NCBI GenBank assembly: GCA_021799875.1
Contig: JAJYZP010000002.1
Span: 26,656 to 72,476 of the forward strand
Length of the DNA stretch: 45,821 bases
Direction: 5' to 3'
DNA from: Actinomycetes bacterium
GTDB taxonomy: Bacteria > Actinomycetota > Acidimicrobiia > Acidimicrobiales > Acidimicrobiaceae
Position numbers and translations under genes: made by a program. The notes beneath the pieces are model-generated. The model was not told the origin of the DNA and did no database searches. It was given only the letters and a program-made list of their open reading frames with translations. Below are positions 42,635-45,821 of this stretch, piece after piece. Every line of letters starts with the position of its first letter. The stretch's first letter is position 1.

Positions 42635-43750
42635 CTAGAGCCCTATCCTCTGTGCGATGACCTCTCGATAGTGAGCAGAGTCTCCAAACATCAGCTGCGA
42701 GGACTTGGCTCTCTTGAAGTAGAGATGAGCGTCATGTTCCCAGGTAAAGCCGATACCACCGTGGATCTGGATATTTTCCGATGCAGCAGTAAAGTACGCG
42801 TCACCGCAGAACGCCTTGGCTAATGGCGAGGCGATCCGAAGCTCCTCCGGGTCGCTTGCGCCCGCCCACGCAGCGTAGTAGGCCGCCGATTTTGCCGACT
42901 CTACTTCGACGAGCATGTCCGCACACTTATGCTTGATCGCCTGGAAACTCCCGATCGGTCGACCGAACTGAATGCGCGTCTTTGCGTACTCAACGGCCAT
43001 GTCGAGACATCGCTGAGCCCCGCCAACCATCTCGCAAGAGAGCATCGCATTCGCTACGTCCAGCAGCGTCGCTATTTTCTCCCGTGTATCTTCACCCGTG
43101 CCAATGGCCTCGGCCTCTACCGCCTCGAGGCGGATAGTTGCAAGATGACGTGTTTGATCGAGCGACAACACTGGATCCCGTGTAACCCCAACGGCGCTGG
43201 AAGGAACAAGAAAGAAGCGCAATCCGTCGCCCGTATTGGCCAGAATCACCAGATCTGTTGCCGTCGCTCCATCGATGACGTAGGCCTTCTCGCCACTGAC
43301 GCGGAAAGATCCGTCTTTTTGCTCCGCAACGGTGGACGGATGCGAGGTATCAAATCCAGAGGCCGCTTCGAAGAGTCCCACCGCAAACCGACGCTCACCC
43401 GAAGCAATACCTGGCAGAACTGCTCGCTTCATATCCTCATCGCCGAAGAGCAGGATTGCCGTAGCGCCTAAAACTACCGACGAGAAGAACGGCAAGCAGG
43501 CCAGAGTTCGACCAAACTCCTCCAAAACGATGCCGAGCTCAACGGTCCCGTAACCGAGTCCGCCATAGCTCTCAGGAATAGCAAGTCCGCAGAGTCCTAA
43601 TTGTTCAGCAGCCTGCGTCCACAGTGGCTCGTTGATCTCATCAAGAAGCTCCATCGATCGTCGAACGGTAGCAATCGGTGACTTCTCCTCAAGAAATCGA
43701 CGAACCGACGCTCGGAGCTCGTCTTGCTCCTCGGTAAATGCAAAGTTCAT
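42635..43750 (-). CDS. Acyl-CoA dehydrogenase
   Basis: An FAD enzyme of about 371 residues that introduces a 2,3 double bond into an acyl-CoA and passes electrons to ETF. It starts NFAFTEEQDELRASVRRFLEE and shows LCGLAIPESYGGLGYGTVEL, the helical C-terminal domain with YAKTRIQFGRPIGSFQAIKH, and IQIHGGIGFTWEHDAHLYFKR. The usual catalytic Glu is not obvious from the motif layout, and the length is slightly short, as in ACAD subfamilies that work as heteromers in steroid or bile-acid degradation. The frame reaches 43813; the ATG at 43750 with GGAGG six bases upstream is the real start. It is divergent from the MBL hydrolase. Confidence 0.92.
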   Translation of the reverse strand: MNFAFTEEQDELRASVRRFLEEKSPIATVRRSMELLDEINEPLWTQAAEQLGLCGLAIPESYGGLGYGTVELGIVLEEFGRTLACLPFFSSVVLGATAILLFGDEDMKRAVLPGIASGERRFAVGLFEAASGFDTSHPSTVAEQKDGSFRVSGEKAYVIDGATATDLVILANTGDGLRFFLVPSSAVGVTRDPVLSLDQTRHLATIRLEAVEAEAIGTGEDTREKIATLLDVANAMLSCEMVGGAQRCLDMAVEYAKTRIQFGRPIGSFQAIKHKCADMLVEVESAKSAAYYAAWAGASDPEELRIASPLAKAFCGDAYFTAASENIQIHGGIGFTWEHDAHLYFKRAKSSQLMFGDSAHYREVIAQRIGL

Positions 43751-43860
43751 ATCATGCCTCCAACGACACATTTTCGCCGTGTCTTCGTCAACTGCTCGAG
43801 CAACGTTACCCACGGGTTACTTGCTAGCGCCACTATCATACACACAGAAAGGTAGGACGT

Positions 43861-44469
43861 ATGGGCGAGGTATACAAGAGCGAAGGTATCTCCATTCATC
43901 AGGTCGTAGTTGGGCCACTTGCCAACAATGTGTACGTCGTCCGATGCACCGAGACGGGTGCAGCTGTTCTCATCGATGCCGCCAACGAACACGAACGGCT
44001 CTTGGAACTCTGCACCACACTTGGCGTCGAGCGAGTGGTCGAGACGCACGGTCACTGGGACCACATAGGTGCTGTAGAGCAAGTGCGGGAGCGTGGACTC
44101 GACGTTGCCATCTCCGACGCCGATGCTCACCTCCTGCCCTCCTACGACTCCATTCTCCACGACGACGATCGAATCGAATTCGGCCGTCAGGCCCTCCGCG
44201 TACTGCATACGCCTGGGCATACTGCTGGCTCACTCTGCTTCGAGCTCATTGGACACAGCCTCATCTTTTCGGGCGACACTCTTTTCCCAGGTGGTCCGGG
44301 TGCAACGAGCTTCGAAGGCGGCGACTTCCCCACCATTATCTCATCAATTGAAACACGGCTCTTCCGACCATTTGAACCACAAACGATGGTTCTACCCGGT
44401 CACGGTGCATGGACGACGATCGGGAATGAGGCTCCTCACCTCGACGAGTGGATCGACCGAGGGTGGTAA
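43861..44469 (+). CDS. Metallo-beta-lactamase-fold hydrolase (glyoxalase II-like)
   Basis: A 202-residue soluble hydrolase with two metal ions. The metal motif HxHxDH is in ETHGHWDHIGAV; further ligands are His in HTPGHTAGSL, Asp in FSGDTLFPGGPG and His in LPGHGAWTTIG. This set and length match short hydroxyacylglutathione-hydrolase-like proteins, which in actinobacteria probably act on mycothiol or other thioesters. AAAGG lies 8 bases before the ATG. It is followed 56 bases later by a nitroreductase gene on the same strand. Confidence 0.92.
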   Translation: MGEVYKSEGISIHQVVVGPLANNVYVVRCTETGAAVLIDAANEHERLLELCTTLGVERVVETHGHWDHIGAVEQVRERGLDVAISDADAHLLPSYDSILHDDDRIEFGRQALRVLHTPGHTAGSLCFELIGHSLIFSGDTLFPGGPGATSFEGGDFPTIISSIETRLFRPFEPQTMVLPGHGAWTTIGNEAPHLDEWIDRGW

Positions 44470-44525
44470 GCTGAGGCAGTTCGTGAGCGAACAAGCTCCC
44501 GAAAGCGCCAAACCAAGGAGATCTC

Positions 44526-45110
44526 TTGTCTGTCACTTCCCCGCTGTCGGACCTCATCATCCATCGCCGCTCGTGCTCGAAACTCATCGGACCCGGTCCA
44601 AGTGACGAGGAGCTTGAGACGATCCTCAGGGCGGGTGCGAATGCGCCTGACCACGGTGAACTCAGGCCCTTCCGCTTCATCATTTTCGACAAGTCTAACA
44701 AAGATGCATTCTCGGACCTTTTAGAACGAGCACTGCGGGCTCGACTCGACCACGAGCCAACTGAAGGCCAACTCCTCAAGGAGCGCTCAAAACTCGATCG
44801 AGCACCACTCGTTCTCGCCGTTGTAGCAAGGATCCAACCGGATCACAAAATCCCAGTTATCGAACAGATGCTCTCTGCGGGCGCTGCTGCTCAGAACATC
44901 CTTCTTGCAGCCCTCTCCTTGAACTACGATGGAATCTGGCGCACGGGCGAGATGGCGTACGACCCAATGATCAAGTCGGCACTTGGTCTCAATGACCATG
45001 ATGCAATCGTTGGCTGGATCTACCTTGGCACCGCTCCCGTTGAACGAGTCCCCTTCGAACGAGATCTCGATATTGCCGATCTCTCCTGGGTTTGGGAGCA
45101 GGGAGCCTAG
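44526..45110 (+). CDS. Nitroreductase-family FMN oxidoreductase (YdjA-like)
   Basis: This 194-residue protein has the family start LIIHRRSCSKLIGPGPSDEELETILRAGANAPDHG, then LRPFRFIIFDKSN, RAPLVLAVVARI, a helix GAAAQNILLAALSLNYDGIW and the closing AIVGWIYLGTAP. The compact length and DHGELRPFRF motif fit the YdjA branch. The TTG start at 44526 is set by AAGGAG six bases upstream. It probably shares a transcript with the MBL hydrolase. It is only distantly similar to the nitroreductase at 19059-19670. Confidence 0.92.
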   Translation: MSVTSPLSDLIIHRRSCSKLIGPGPSDEELETILRAGANAPDHGELRPFRFIIFDKSNKDAFSDLLERALRARLDHEPTEGQLLKERSKLDRAPLVLAVVARIQPDHKIPVIEQMLSAGAAAQNILLAALSLNYDGIWRTGEMAYDPMIKSALGLNDHDAIVGWIYLGTAPVERVPFERDLDIADLSWVWEQGA

Positions 45111-45658
45111 CGAGGAGCGAGTGCCTCGTTACCATCATCGCCGACGCTTTGCAACGGCCGCGGAATGATGAACACTGAACACAACACCGAGGCTTCAAGC
45201 ACAGAGGTCGGTAGCGTTCGTCCACGAACGCCTCACAACAGGAGCCTCTCAGAAGCGGCACGATCGACCTCGTTCCTGGCGGCTTCGCACCCAGACTCGT
45301 CCTATGCAAGCTGGATTCCCCTGGGGCAAACTACGTCGAAGCCTATGCCACTTGCAACCGACAAAAGCGGCGCACTGCTACGCGCAGTTATCTGGCGTAG
45401 AAGTCTCGCAGGTCGCACCAGAGTCCCAGACACTCTTGAGTTGTGGCTACGACGAAAAGATGTAGGTCCGCACATCGAGCACCGTCCTCCTGCGGCCTTG
45501 CGTCGCTTCAAATCGAAGTAGTCGTGGGTTCATGGAGAACCTCCGCCTTATTAGAAAACTCGAAATCGACCGAGCATGAGTCGCCGTTCATAGCCGGTCT
45601 CGACCGAGCTTTCTTGGTCCTAACACGAACTACCTGACAGAGACAGCACTGCTACATC
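45111..45658. other. Region without a supported gene near the right edge
   Basis: About 550 bases. A 118-codon plus-strand frame from 45165 and several shorter frames on both strands exist, but none has a ribosome site, the TAGNNT element or a recognisable motif. It may hold a decayed gene or regulatory DNA for the ORF at the edge. Confidence 0.4.
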
Positions 45659-45821
45659 GTGAAGACCCCGAGGGACGATCTCATCTTTACGCCAAGCGGA
45701 GCGAGAGGTAGCGGTCAAGTACGATGGCGACCGTACCCTAACCAATCCCTACTCGATCCAGAGCTCTCCCACCTTCACCGCTACGTAGAAACCGGGCAGA
45801 TCGCACTCAGAGCGCTCTTTC
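45659..45821 (+). CDS. Start of an unrecognised ORF running off the window
   Basis: A plus-strand frame is open from the in-frame stop at 45635-45637 to the window end. From the GTG at 45659 it reads KTPRDDLIFTPSGARG, then VRWRPYPNQSLLDPELSHLH and RYVETGQIALRALF, a plausible soluble protein beginning with helices. No clear ribosome site precedes it. I do not recognise the family. A short antisense frame (ending 45749) is an alternative. Confidence 0.35.
   Translation, partial: MKTPRDDLIFTPSGARGSGQVRWRPYPNQSLLDPELSHLHRYVETGQIALRALF

Overview
The window is a dense stretch of bacterial chromosome of medium GC content. No phage, IS element, CRISPR array, rRNA or tRNA was recognised. The gene content points to an actinobacterium: coenzyme F420 genes (cofD, cofE), a DUF1707 membrane protein, a fused biotin carboxylase/BCCP subunit, a homodimeric AceE with a lipoyl-E2 of the actinobacterial SucB type, and an HhH-GPD protein of an actinobacterial type. 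The moderate GC and this mix fit the class Acidimicrobiia, but that placement is inference from memory.

Layout. 1-1428: end of cofD overlapping cofE (F420 synthesis). 1481-4258: sugar epimerase and APC permease, minus strand. 5082-10976: a six-gene minus-strand cell-surface sugar operon (rmlA, rmlB, rmlD, GT2 glycosyltransferase, Ser/Thr-rich anchored protein, NDP-sugar pyrophosphorylase), preceded by an intergenic (ACG)14 tract. 11384-13997: birA divergent from the biotin-dependent carboxylase subunit it probably biotinylates. 14316-18591: Lpd-like flavoprotein lacking one redox cysteine, split methylmalonyl-CoA mutase large subunit, and a rhodanese-ThiF protein. 19059-20475: nitroreductase and an unrecognised 224-aa protein with its own promoter and terminator. 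20537-26015: pepA-pduO divergent from metH. 26081-32094: M24 peptidase and a lipoate/2-oxoacid dehydrogenase operon (lpdA, E2, and a single ORF fusing LipB to LipA). 32455-34726: aldo/keto reductase, SDR, rnhA. 34834-38971: aceE, HhH-GPD protein, thiE. 38976-45821: alpha/beta hydrolase, a coupled pair of ATP-grasp ligases, AhpD-like protein, DUF1707 protein, acyl-CoA dehydrogenase, MBL hydrolase, a second nitroreductase, and the start of an unrecognised ORF at the edge.

How the genes fit together. PduO can make adenosylcobalamin for the mutase, MetH uses methylcobalamin, and the carboxylase, mutase and acyl-CoA dehydrogenase fit propionate, branched-chain or fatty acyl-CoA metabolism. LipBA, E2, LpdA and AceE supply most parts of a lipoylated pyruvate dehydrogenase.

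The strongest new signals are: (i) a recurring TAGNNT hexamer 6-7 nt before the start codon of eight genes that mostly lack a Shine-Dalgarno sequence, which looks like a leaderless-transcript promoter class; (ii) the LipB-LipA fusion; (iii) the translationally coupled, divergent ATP-grasp pair of unknown product.
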